Positions 13,929-25,200 of a DNA stretch of 64,000 nt are shown here, piece by piece. This stretch comes from Galbula dea. Lineage: Eukaryota; Chordata; Aves; Piciformes; Galbulidae. The notes below the pieces were generated by a model. The model saw only the letters and a program-made list of their open reading frames with translations. It had not been told where the DNA came from and searched no databases. The position numbers and the translations under genes are program-made. The stretch spans positions 62,001-126,000 of the forward strand of contig VWZX01001164.1 of assembly GCA_013399015.1 (NCBI GenBank), written 5' to 3'. How positions within the stretch are numbered: position 1 is the first letter of the stretch; each line of letters opens with the position of its first letter.

Positions 13929-14010
13929 AAAAAAAAAAAAAAAAAAAACCACACACACACAAAAAATACAACCAACCACACACCACAAAAAAACCCACTA
14001 CAAGACACAA
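13929..14010 (+). repeat. Poly-A followed by A/C-rich tract
   Basis: About 20 A, then CC(AC)n, A6, CAACCAACCACACACC and A7CCC. The longest A run in the window. Confidence 0.85.
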
Positions 14011-17000
14011 AATCCCCAATGTCTCGCTAGGCTAAATTTCCTCCTTCTTCTTTGAACAGACTACACAGATTTTGTTGACTAATTGAGATCAATCCCAGTT
14101 GTAAATCGCCTTGCTATCCTACAGCTTTAATTAAGCTACCAGAGGGAGTTGTTTATCAATTAACACTTGTTACAAATTATTAGTAATTATATGGACTTTG
14201 CATATATACTTCAGCCAGTAAAGACTAAGCCATACTTCCTTGTGACAGAAATTAATTCAAATACAGTGTACAATGTTTTTCTTACAAAAAACTCAATCAG
14301 CACAAAAAAGATATATGGAAATTAGATTGGTGTAGGAGGACGTAAAGTAATCCATGGCGTTACTTTTAGCTAAGTGCAACAAATTTTAACATATTTTCTG
14401 CATAAGTGTGGGCAATTACACCAGGAGAATTAAGTTAGTCAAACTCTTTTTAAACAATGGTAACGTTTCTTAATGGGTTGCATTCATTTCCTTTTTGAGT
14501 AACAAACATCTTAAATAAGGAACATTAGGTAAAAGTTGATAATGTATTCAAACATTAAAGCTACCTATTGCTCTGTGCACTACATTCTGTGATAATTTTA
14601 ATTGGCTTAATTGAGATGCACAAGTCTGATTAATGTTTAATTCCTTTATATTAAAAAAGAGAGAGTCAAGTAGTTAGACATTTCTTCAATTATGTTAGAT
14701 CTTTCCAGACTTCAAAGGAATGTTACAGTAGACAGCCAGATACTGGATGAGCTGATTAAAGAATAAAGACTGCTCATTACAACCTAAGAGTACAAAATTG
14801 GTTTGTATAGCCTTTGAAAGTTGAAATTAAGAGCTGTTGAGCTGAAACTCAAGCTACAGTAATTAACCCAAATTATAGCCATCTTCACTTACCTGGTTGA
14901 CTAAGATTAGTTGTTTGAAATGACCTACTAGATTCACTGGCTCATTTCTAATTCATTCTATGACCAATGAGATGCAATTTCACCCTGCTGAAACCCCTTC
15001 ATTTATGAGAAAAAGATTTAGTGCCTCTACTTCATTTGGTTTTAATTACTTAGGATAGAACATTCCTTATTCACATTAACTAGCAGATACTAGTTCAAAA
15101 TATGCTTTTTTGTTGGTTTGGGTTTTCTTTTTTAAGGTTATTACAGTAAATTTTATATCAGTACCACAGTTGCTCTTTGCTAACACAGTTTCCTGTCAAG
15201 CAGAAAGGGACAGCCTGTTTCTGTAGGATGCGTGTGGATTAGGCAAAACTAATGGGCATGTATGGAGTAATTACACCTCTACTGGAATACTAGACAAGAG
15301 GGCTGTAATGATTCTTTCTTTAAAACTAGTCTGCATTGGCAAGAGTTTTAAAAGTATTTTCACTTTTAAAAATACTTTTGTTGCCTCTATACGCAACAAA
15401 GACTGAATCAATTTATTTTAAAAGATCTTTGTCTTTAGACCAAAGTATCAACTTGAAAAGCAAAGGCACTGCATCAGATTTCACCTACGTCTTAATTATT
15501 TAGTATCCACAATGCTTTGTAAAGAGAAAAAAGAAAATAATCTAACAGATTTTACAATGATGAACAGGCTTATGAATAGAACTACATTGCTCAGTTATTC
15601 ACAGAAAGTAGAATACAAGCAATAAGGGGGTCAGAAAAGCAAATAGGCAGCCTGTTGTGCTAAATGAAATAAACTGCATTACAGAGTGTATTGGATAATC
15701 CCAGTAATGATCTGATCAAGACTATTCTGCAGTTGGGCTTACATGGGAGCCCTACCCCCAGCAATGGGCATATGACCTAAATAAAACCACTCCCCTAACT
15801 AACCAGCTTAAAGCTCTGCAAAACCTCAGTCAAACCTTAGAATAAAATACATTTTAATACTTGTGGGAAAAAAAAAAGTGAACATGAAATCATGCCAACA
15901 CCTGAAAGTTTCTCATCTGATGAAAACTCTTCAGTTCTATTAGTTAGTTGAAGCAAAGATAATTTTTGTATTCCTAGAAGATATGTCCAGCTGTTCACAG
16001 CATCTTACTACTACTTTGTTACATTAGAGGTTTAATTGCAGAGAAATGCTGCCTTCTAATTACCTATTCACCACAGGCAAGAGGGATTATGCTTCTTCCC
16101 CTTTTCCATATTAAAAAAGAAGCTACTGACATGGCCTCTCTCCTGTAGTACTCTAAGACCCCTTGCTCTAGACTATCAGATTTATTAAGAAAAATTACAC
16201 ACAAACAATTACAGCATCAAGCTCGCAACCACACCTCTCGCCATTACAAATACTTACTTGAATTTGCACAGGAATGCAAGTGCCAGATAATATAATTCCT
16301 AAAAGGGAGGCTGCCTTCATTTCTGGAGGAAAATGAATCAGTACTGAGGCAGACTGACAGCCCCAAATCAAAACTACTGCAACAAAAATGCTACAGGACA
16401 TGATTACTTGAAAAATATGATCTCTAAATTGGAGCTAGAAGGAAATATTTCTGACAGATAAATTACTTCAGGTAAGTTTTTGCTAACATCTGGAAAAAAA
16501 ATCCAATAGAAAATTACTAGTGTCTCATCTTGTCTGCATCAATCTGTGGCAGCACGGAACAAGGAAAACAGCACATCTGGGTACTAACTGTTCTTGCTGG
16601 AGTACTGCCCACCATACCACTGCACACTGCTGGAATCTTTGCCTGGGAAGTCATAACAGCTACCCATTCAAGTTTCCACTGCCTGTCACAGTAGTAGTGG
16701 GTACCACCTGGCATACAATTCCACAGTCCAACGCTATGATAGCATCCACTTTTTTCCTGGTATCAAAGTAAGCATATTCATTTTCTCTATATTTCGACCT
16801 TTTCTTACAAGTTAGGATAACCTGAGATTTCCTGCCCTCTTCAGTAACACTGCTACTTCACCCCCTCACTAGGCTGACTATCTCTAAGCTTCCCATATTG
16901 ACTTATGCTTTACAGATATAACAGTAGCAGCCAGGTGGTAACCTAGAACAAAAAGTCTTAAGAGTTTTAACCCTGCCCTGTGTAGTTCTGCAAATGGAAG

Positions 17001-18604
17001 CCAGGAAGGCTCTCAAAACCTGTTCCATAACACCTTTTCTACATATGCAAGGAAAAGACTCTTGCATACATTTTAACTATTTGTTCCTATGGCATTAATA
17101 TCATTAAATTATACATTGATGGCAGGGTTTATATATTTGCATAATAGTTTTATTTCTTTGGGTGGACTGTACAAGTTACTGAAATACTCTAATCCACATT
17201 CTTGCCCTGTCAGTGTCTTCTGTGGGCCCAATCTCTCTTTCCCTTTATGTAAGGACCATCAGGTCTTCACCCTGACACCCTGCTCCAAATCTTATAAATT
17301 AATCAGCCCAAGGGGAGCAGTGTTCAAACAAGAGACCTGTGTGTCCCAGGAGATAGTGAAAGAAGCATTGGCTAACCCAGAAAAGGTTATAATCTTTCTG
17401 CAACAATTCTGCAACTCATTTTTAAAGAAATTTCTCACAATGTCCTCCGCACATAAAGCTAGAAAGGATATTTACCAATTGTGATTAAACAAAATGTTTT
17501 TATATTCCTATTCCTAAACTCCAACTGTCAGTGTATCCTTTCAGAGAGATAAACATCTTCCATCCTAGAGTTAGCTACATTTTACTGATGGATGATACTC
17601 AATACAAGATTTTTAAAGCACTGGATATCTTACCTCCCTTGGAATTATTTAATAAGCTCATCAGCTGCTGCCCTGTTTTGTCACTGCCTGATCTGCCACA
17701 TTACATGCTATAAGACCAGAAGGAGCAGACAAGCTTAAAGTACCTTCCCACCTGTCCTGTAAGTTCAGTAGATAATGAGAAGTGCTTGCAGCCACAAGAA
17801 CACTCACTCAGATATATGGTAGAGAACAAGTAGACTAGGTTACAAATTCTGCACTCATCCGCTTGCAGCAGAGAGCTCTAGCAGCCCTTACATCTAATTG
17901 TTAAGTTTCCTTATCTGCTCAAAAATGTTCCTGAACTACACAGTACCTTTGAATTTTCATCGCTGGCTGAATCTGACAAAACTCTTGGTATCATATCTTT
18001 CTCACTTATCTTGAGCAGATCTTGTTAGTGCAGATTAGAACTTGTTAAAGATTAATTCTTAAAGCATCCTCAAGCTCTCTTTTCCAACAAAGGAAACATC
18101 AATTACAGGCTCACACATAAACTTTGCCCCTATCTTGAATACTTGCTGCCCTTTATAAATCTTAGATTTCTTCCCCTTGTGTGTGTTCAAAGCAGAGATT
18201 TTATTGCCTCCAGGGGTTGTTAAACTGATTGCAATACCACGTATTTAGAGTAGTTCAGTGGGAATTAAGCTGGTTCAATGCTGTCAGACCTAGAATATAG
18301 CTGTCAAATAGCATTACAAGTAAAACATCCTTGATAAGAAATAATGACCAAATGTCAATCTGTTTTTTACCAGCAGCACTACAGAATTAGCTTGCCAATG
18401 AAAAATGCAATATTTTGCACATTATAGCAGCTATGCTTTTGTAATGCTACATAGTAAAAGGGTGTTTCAGTCTTTCAGTTTAGCTTATTTTTAGATAACA
18501 CAATTTGATCACAAAAATGTGTCTCAGACCTACCTTAGATATGCTTAGATATCACTCCCTTAGTGACACTTAGTCTTGCTTTAACCTCCTGCTCTCTTCT
18601 GTTT

Positions 18605-18653
18605 AAAAAAAAAAAAAATAAAAAAGAAAAACCACACCTCAACACATACATTA
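18605..18653 (+). repeat. A-rich tract with C-rich tail
   Basis: A14, T, A6 and G, A4 blocks followed by CCACACCTCAACACATACA. Confidence 0.8.
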
Positions 18654-20179
18654 AAAACTCATTAATCATATTTCCTAAGTGTTAGACATGCAGACATTAA
18701 AACTGCCAATTTGGCTTAGAGCTGCTTTATATTGTTACAGTATAAAGATTCAAGTTTTGGATATCCATAACTTCACACTACAATGCAATCCATTAGGTAC
18801 TGTTATTTTTCTGATTTATTGACTGTTCATTTTAATGACTACATTATGTACCAAATTACTACATTTATTATGATTTCTTTTGCAGATCCAAGTATTTATC
18901 ACTTATATGAAGAATGAACAGGCAATAAATATTTTAATGCTTAAATACTCGCTCTTCCTATTCCGATACTTACTACTTTAACACTTAAATCATCAGGTGA
19001 CAATACAACATTTACAAATGTGTATTCCTTTTTGATAATGATAAAAACATAGGAAATTGTTCCCATAAACAAACAATGAGACTTTAAAAGCTAAAATAAA
19101 GACATTATCTAGACACAACCTAAGGCTCATTTATACAGATGTGATGGAGCTCAAAGTAACATGCCTGAAAATTTGGTTTAGATAAAGCAGGAGATTTCAA
19201 AATGTCTGCAATAATTTGGGAGTCACAGTTTCAGCCAGAATAAGCATTTGTTTGGGATTTTGTCTGGGAGATATGCAAGAGAAATGGCATACAAAGGAAG
19301 GATGATGAAAATCTAATGTAATGTCCTTCAAAAAGGCATTTTAAAACTAAGTAGACTTTATACTTCCCCAGAAGCCACTCCCAAATAAACAAGTAACAGA
19401 GGGAAAATGGAACACAACCCAACTTTGAAGCACAGTAACACCAAAAATGTAGAAGCCAAATCATTCTTTCTATGGCACTCCAAGAGGGCACTTGTTGACA
19501 GCAGGGAAAGTCTCAGTACATATGAGATAAAATTAATGCAATATGTTTAAAACAATACTAGTACTTTGATAGAAACATAAAAAACCAAAGTAAATGTAGC
19601 AAAGAAAAACTTAAGAAGAATCTTAATATTGGCTCCTATTTTAAACCTGCGAAGTATTTTCTAACTCTGAAATAAGCAGTCAAAGGACAGACAGTATCTT
19701 TTATTACCCTCAAACTTACATTTCATTTTTCCATTTTGTAAACTTTTTACTTGCATTTTACTAACCCATTATGAATAAAGAAGCCAAATTAATAACTACT
19801 TAATGTCTAACTGAAAGAAACTTGCACGTGGCTGAAAGTATGGGATTCAAGTATGCATAGAGGGTAAAGAGGACAGCAATGAGGAACTACCCCTAATCTA
19901 ACAGCTTCCATCAAGCTGTACAATATCTGAACATTTCAGAGCTGGTAAGCCACTACAGCTCCTTATGTACCTATGCAATTCCGTGGTTTCAGTGAATCTA
20001 CATGATATGAAAGCTAACTCTGAAAACAGGCCAGAACATTTGAATAGAGAGTTTTGGGTTTGGGGATTTTTTGACAGATACGTTTCAGAACAGAATGTCA
20101 AAGTAAAGCATGACTGTTGCCAGCTTCAAATCCTGATCTCCCCTATCAGTTCAGGGCTTTGAGCTCAAACTGTGCCCAA

Positions 20180-20312
20180 ATCACAGAATGTTAGGAGTTG
20201 GAAGGGACCTAGAAAGATCTTCAAGTCCAACTCCCCTGCCAAAGCAGGACACCTTAGATAAGGTCACACAGGAACGAGTCCAGGGGGGTATTGAACGTCT
20301 CCAGAGTAGGAA
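20180..20312 (-). mobile_element. CR1 3' fragment
   Basis: TCACAGAATGTTAGGAGTTG followed by GAAGGGACCT and the CR1 tail with CCAACTCCCCTGCC and TTGAACGTCTCCAGAG: a 5'-truncated CR1 3' end in reverse. Distinct subfamily from the 42.97 kb copy. Confidence 0.85.
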
Positions 20313-20727
20313 ACCTTGCGTACTCACTGTACAGCAGTACGCAATACTAGTACCAGGCAACAGTACTAGCTAAACAGTACAACATCATAATCACTCTGAA
20401 AGATAAAATGTATGTTCCAATGTGTTTAAGACTTTCTGCATTAATGAACAACATTCATTATTAACAGCTAAAGTAATGTAAGAGGTATGCCCATCTGGTT
20501 TAATTAATAAGAACTAACTTCCACGTAGACTTGTGTTAGTGCCTTTAACACTTTTCCCGTTTCTCTTGTGAAATGCTTACGGCTCATGCACTGATGCTTG
20601 AGGAGTAACTGATTTCAAACTCAGTGTCATCATTTCATAACTACACTTCAGGAATCACAGGGGAATATGCTGTCACCACTGAGTAATATGAATAATTTCA
20701 CATTGTGAGCCAAACTAGGCAAAGAAT

Positions 20728-20802
20728 CCTGCTCTGGCAGGGAGGTTGGACTAGGTGATCTTTCAAGGTCCCTTCCAACTCCTAACATACTGTGATTCTG
20801 TG
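20728..20802 (+). mobile_element. CR1 3' tail
   Basis: GGAGGTTGGACTAGGTGATC and GGTCCCTTCCAACTCCTAAC followed by TGTGATTCTGTG, a CR1 3' end with the terminal octamer-like repeat. It is the same subfamily end as the minus copy at 20180 but in the opposite orientation. Confidence 0.85.
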
Positions 20803-20864
20803 AAGATGAGTTATTTATTCAAAAATCAATCCAGAGCCACGTGCAAGACTCCCTTTCAGTTTTA

Positions 20865-20869
20865 GTTCC
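20865..20869. repeat. Left 5-bp target duplication of the solo LTR
   Basis: GTTCC directly next to the LTR terminus. It is repeated exactly at 21585-21589. Confidence 0.85.
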
Positions 20870-21584
20870 TGTCGAGGGTCGAGGCTGGGCCGACCACCAA
20901 CCCAATGACAGATGCTCCCTGTCACCCTTTCTTCCCCCCCACACAGGAAAGGAAAGGGGATAAGAGAGACAGACTTGTGGATTGAAAAATAAAACTAAAA
21001 CTACTTTAATAATAATAATAATAATGATAAATGAAATATATACAAACATGTGCAAAACCCAATACCGAACCCAAACCCCCCCTTGATGGTAACTATGTCT
21101 CCACTGATACTGCAGCAGTAGGCCTCAGCAGCAGATGAGAGTCAGGCTCAGGGGATGGATCCTGGTACTGGATGCAGGAACTCAGGGATCACCAAAGCGG
21201 AGGAGAAAAGGAAGGCCAGAAAGGAAGAACAATCTAGCAATCTAGCAAGGGGGAACTGACACCCAGTCTATATATCGAATATGAGGTATATGGGATGGAA
21301 TACTTTAGTTGGTCAGTTTGGGGTCACCTGTCCTGTCCACTCCTCCCTGGAGGTGCAGCCTTTACCCTGCACCCCCCAACGTGAGCCAAAATTTAGCAGT
21401 GGCCTTGCTTTGCATACCAATCCCACATAGTAAATCTAAACATTAGGCCTTATCCCTGCCAGAAGCTGTCAGTGTCTATGAAAACATGCTGTTAGCTTCA
21501 GAAAGTGCAGTTTCTTAGAGAAGCTTCAACTAAAAAGTAAAATCACTGAACAGAATTAGTTCTGTTCTAACCCAAACCAGGACA
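20870..21584 (-). mobile_element. Solo LTR of an avian ERVL-type endogenous retrovirus
   Basis: On the minus strand the LTR begins TGTCCTGGTTTGGG at 21584 and ends CCCTCGACA at 20870, giving the TG...CA ends of an LTR. It is 715 bp and flanked on both sides by GTTCC (20865-20869 and 21585-21589), a 5-bp target duplication. A TATATA box lies near 21270-21276 (minus orientation) and an AT-rich (TAA)n stretch at about 21007-21035 with a possible ATTAAA signal. No gag, pol or env is present, so this is the product of LTR-LTR recombination. The TGTCCTGGTTT start resembles the ERVL LTR class common in birds. Confidence 0.88.
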
Positions 21585-21589
21585 GTTCC
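21585..21589. repeat. Right 5-bp target duplication of the solo LTR
   Basis: GTTCC directly after the ACA terminus, an exact copy of 20865-20869. Confidence 0.85.
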
Positions 21590-22188
21590 TTAGGTGAAGT
21601 GGGAGATATCACTGTGTGATTTTATTTTACTTCCATTTGTACAATTCACCATGCTGTCTGTGATTATTGATTTTGGCACAAACAAGGACAAATTTCTCCC
21701 TCTTGATTTTGAAAAGATGTCTTTCAATTGGGTTTGCAAATTATTTTTTTCTTCCTGTATTGCAGCCGTTTCACAACCAGTTAAATTTAAAAGAATGTTG
21801 TCTGCAGAGCAATTCATTTGTATTTTGGGTTTTTTCTTAATTGAAAATTGTATATTAACTTTGACTCATTCAGAAAGAGCATCATTCAATGCCTCGAACT
21901 GACAATCATTATTTAGCTTGATTAAAAACACTTGAATAAAAAAATGGTTTGAACTTTACTGAAAAAAATAGAACTTTGCTGCCCTCTACCTGTCAATTTT
22001 CAGACTGTGGGAGAAGACAGAAAAATGAGAACTATGTCCAAAGTTCAAGTTTTCACAGAATACTAAAAAGAGCTTGAAATTCAGTTATAATTACAAGATC
22101 TGTCTTGACCAAGCAGAAAATAAAAGTCGTAATTATTGTCATTGTTTATTGAGTTTACATGACAGAATGCTATAAAACTATTTGGAAA

Positions 22189-22240
22189 ATAAAAAAATAA
22201 ATAAATAATAACTTTAAAAAAAAAACCCCAAACACACAAA
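22189..22240 (+). repeat. (AAAT)n then A run and CCCCAAACAC
   Basis: Short (AAATA)n, then about 10 A and CCCCAAACACACAAAAC. Confidence 0.8.
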
Positions 22241-25200
22241 ACAGCCAACCAGCTCTTTGCTTACAATTAAACATGGAGTGAACAACCACTGTGGGAAGAA
22301 TGATTGTTAAAGGCTTTTAATGATACTCACCTGGAAGCCACTACCTCAAATTCACCCACTCATTTAATATCATTTATTACTGGGGCTACCAGCATAGCTT
22401 CTCTTAGGCCAAAGCCACTCCACTTCTTTTCTGTGAAGTATTGTGTTCAGTGCATGCAGGACAACAGCCATGTTTCTACCCCTGCTTTCTCTCACAGGGG
22501 TACGTAGTCCTTTTCCTTTTACAGGCTATACTCCTCAAATAGTCTGGGTTTGGTTTGCTCTGTTACAAAGGCAAGACTTGCAAAAGAAAGCAGGAGTCAG
22601 TCTGAGCCCCTGCTTAAGTGGATTTTCTTTCTGTTGCACTAAAAATATCCTCGAGCATCTATGACTGAAAGCACTGAAACAAAAGAAGAAAACCTCTTTC
22701 TTTCTTCCATCAGAAATTCAAGTTGCATTTCTGCTAAATACTTCTGACCAGAGAATCAGCACAATCATTACAGCACTCAAGGAAAACACTGCCAGTGTGA
22801 AGGAAAATAAAGTGAGAATACCTTTTCTAGATACATCCTTGATTTACTCTTGAGAAAAGCCCTCCTTCACACAGGAGATCCCATTGATGGTTGTTGCGAG
22901 ATGTTTTGTTCCAGTAACAACATTTCAGATCCAACTGTTACTAAAATCAAGGAATCAGCTAGGAGAGAAAAAGTTACCTTTCATTAGGGTTAATGGCAAA
23001 ACTTCTGAGAGGGCTAGCAGGAAGAGACAGCTCCTGCTCTGGACAGCTTAAAGATGTAAGAGCATATGCTATCCAGAGTGAGAGGGAGCAAGGAGGCCTT
23101 TTCTCAGTCATGGTCAGGTTCTACTCCCTGGTAAAGCTAACAACAAATCAGCACTGATCATCTCAGGATTACACTAGGCTCTGCTGCCTACCACTAGAGG
23201 AAAAAAAAATCCTCCAAGTTTCACTTGGGATCTCATTTTATTAACCACACTGCTGCATAGAAACAACACCAGTAGGCTCCATTATAAAGCCTTAAGACAG
23301 ACAGCTAGACTCAGCAATTCGGATTTTGTCAGGGATTTTTTGGTTTGTTTGTTGCTTTTTTTTAATCTTGAGTTTGTTTTGAAGAGCAACAAAACTCCTC
23401 CTTTGTGAACTTCCCAGTGAAAAGAAAATACTAAAGCTTTCAAGACAAACTAAAAAGCAGATAGGTTTCATGTGTCACAAAATAATTTTTGAATTGAAGA
23501 CATGGAGAGTCACTTAGGAAAGACAAGGATCACAACACTGAACAAGCATCTCTTTTGCTCATGGAAAACGAATTAAATGAAAGCACCTTCTTCAACAGAA
23601 GAACAAAGGTACAGAGTAGGCATTTTATTTAAACCAAAGTCCTGGTAGTAACAAAAACACGTGATTCTGTGGTAGGCTCTCTCTTGGAATCTCAAAATAC
23701 CTTCAGCTGCTTTATGAACTTTTTTAACCTCCTTATCCAAATGAGAAGTTTAATCATTACTAAATGAATTTCTACAAGATAATAAGTCTTTGGAAGACCT
23801 AAATACAAGCAGGAACCATCAACCCCTATTCAGTTACTTCTAAACCAATACTTCCCTCTCATACCACTATTTATTCAAGGAGGTTTCATGGTTTTCTTGT
23901 TTGGTTTTGTTAAGTACCAGTGCTCCCAAATAGCCATCAAACAAATAAAAAACTAGAAGCATCAAAACAAACACTCTTTGAAGCCATCCTTTCCCAACCT
24001 GTAGAAGCTCTCCAAATTGAGAGGCCAACGTAAAGGACCTTACCCTTAGGATTTTAAGGAAGTATTTTACCTCCACTGATAAAATAGGAGCAACCTGAAG
24101 TCTGTTCTCCTGTGAAGGGCTTATGATGTTTGCTGACCTACTCAGAGGAAAGGAACAAATACAAGAAGTTTTATGAGCACAGTTAAGGATTTTATAATAG
24201 TATATTCACAACTGTAGTCTATCATGCAAGTCCAACAAGACTAAATATAGAAATATAGTAACAATGAAATCTGACTAGAGAAACACCTGTGTTTGTATAC
24301 TTCTACTGTAATGGTTAAAAAGGCTAATCAACTTGGATTTACAATACTTTGCCAATAAAGTCCAAAATAACTTCACAAAAGATGGGCACTGACTTAAACG
24401 TAGGAAAAAATAAAAACTAACCCCCTTTTAATAAGGATTCTTTTTCTTAAGTTATGAAATAGAACTTCATAATAAATTTGGAAAAAAGAAAAGATGGCTA
24501 AGCTCCATTTGGAAAGACAATGTGAGTCCCAGGAACTAAACTTGTCCTCTGTAGTGTCCTGTTGTCTTGCTGCAGGAGTTGGGAGAGAAAACAGAGTTCT
24601 TAAACATATGCACAGGAAATGAATGTGAAATTATAGATGAAAAGCAAAATATTTTTTTTTTCCATTAAGGTTCCATCTTTTCTTTATGGATTAGCTTTCA
24701 CAGAGCATGTACAGAATTTTACTTCTATAATACCAGGACTACCAGTTTTATAACAGTAGCACTGATGAAGTGTCCAACACTTAATCTTACTAAAATAACC
24801 TGGTTCTGCCCTGGCTGTTTTGCTGTCAATGGAACCTGCCATCGGCCTCAACGCTCTGCGGACTCCACAGAGCGCACGCTATTTCTACCAAACATGTTAC
24901 TGTTGTTTTCCGTAGAGTGAAAATAGTTTTTCCAAAAAATAGCAAATCACTAAACTGAAGCAGTTTAATCTCCTTTAAAGCTGTTGCAGAAAATAAAAAT
25001 CAGTCTGACAATTGTGTCAGCATTAAAGCTGCTTGGATAAGCCAAGTATAATCAAAGGTTGATAGATTACGTGTTAACACCTTGCATTCAAAAGTAGGCG
25101 CCTTACACTTCATTAATCTCAAGGTTTAAAACAGAGGATGGGCGTTTATGAGAAAATGAGTGTTAGCTTTCAAGTAGATCTTTTCTAAATAATTTATAGT

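Larger units (their letters stand above)
6769..20179. other. Intergenic, 13.4 kb without a recognised gene
   Basis: Mostly AT-rich DNA, interrupted only by A/C-rich tracts at 10.3, 11.4, 13.9 and 18.6 kb. A 131-codon plus-strand open frame at 17089-17484 has no recognisable domain and no exon context. The 14.08-14.70 kb part looks like candidate conserved non-coding sequence. Confidence 0.7.

Noticed and set aside
13822..13950. AATAAA followed about 100 bp later by a long A run, as in a processed retrocopy
   Set aside because: No coding sequence upstream, no target duplication seen, and the A run continues into an A/C tract like others in the window.
17089..17484. 131-codon plus-strand open frame in the intergenic region
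   Set aside because: It has no recognisable domain, no exon or promoter context, and is within chance length for this amount of sequence.
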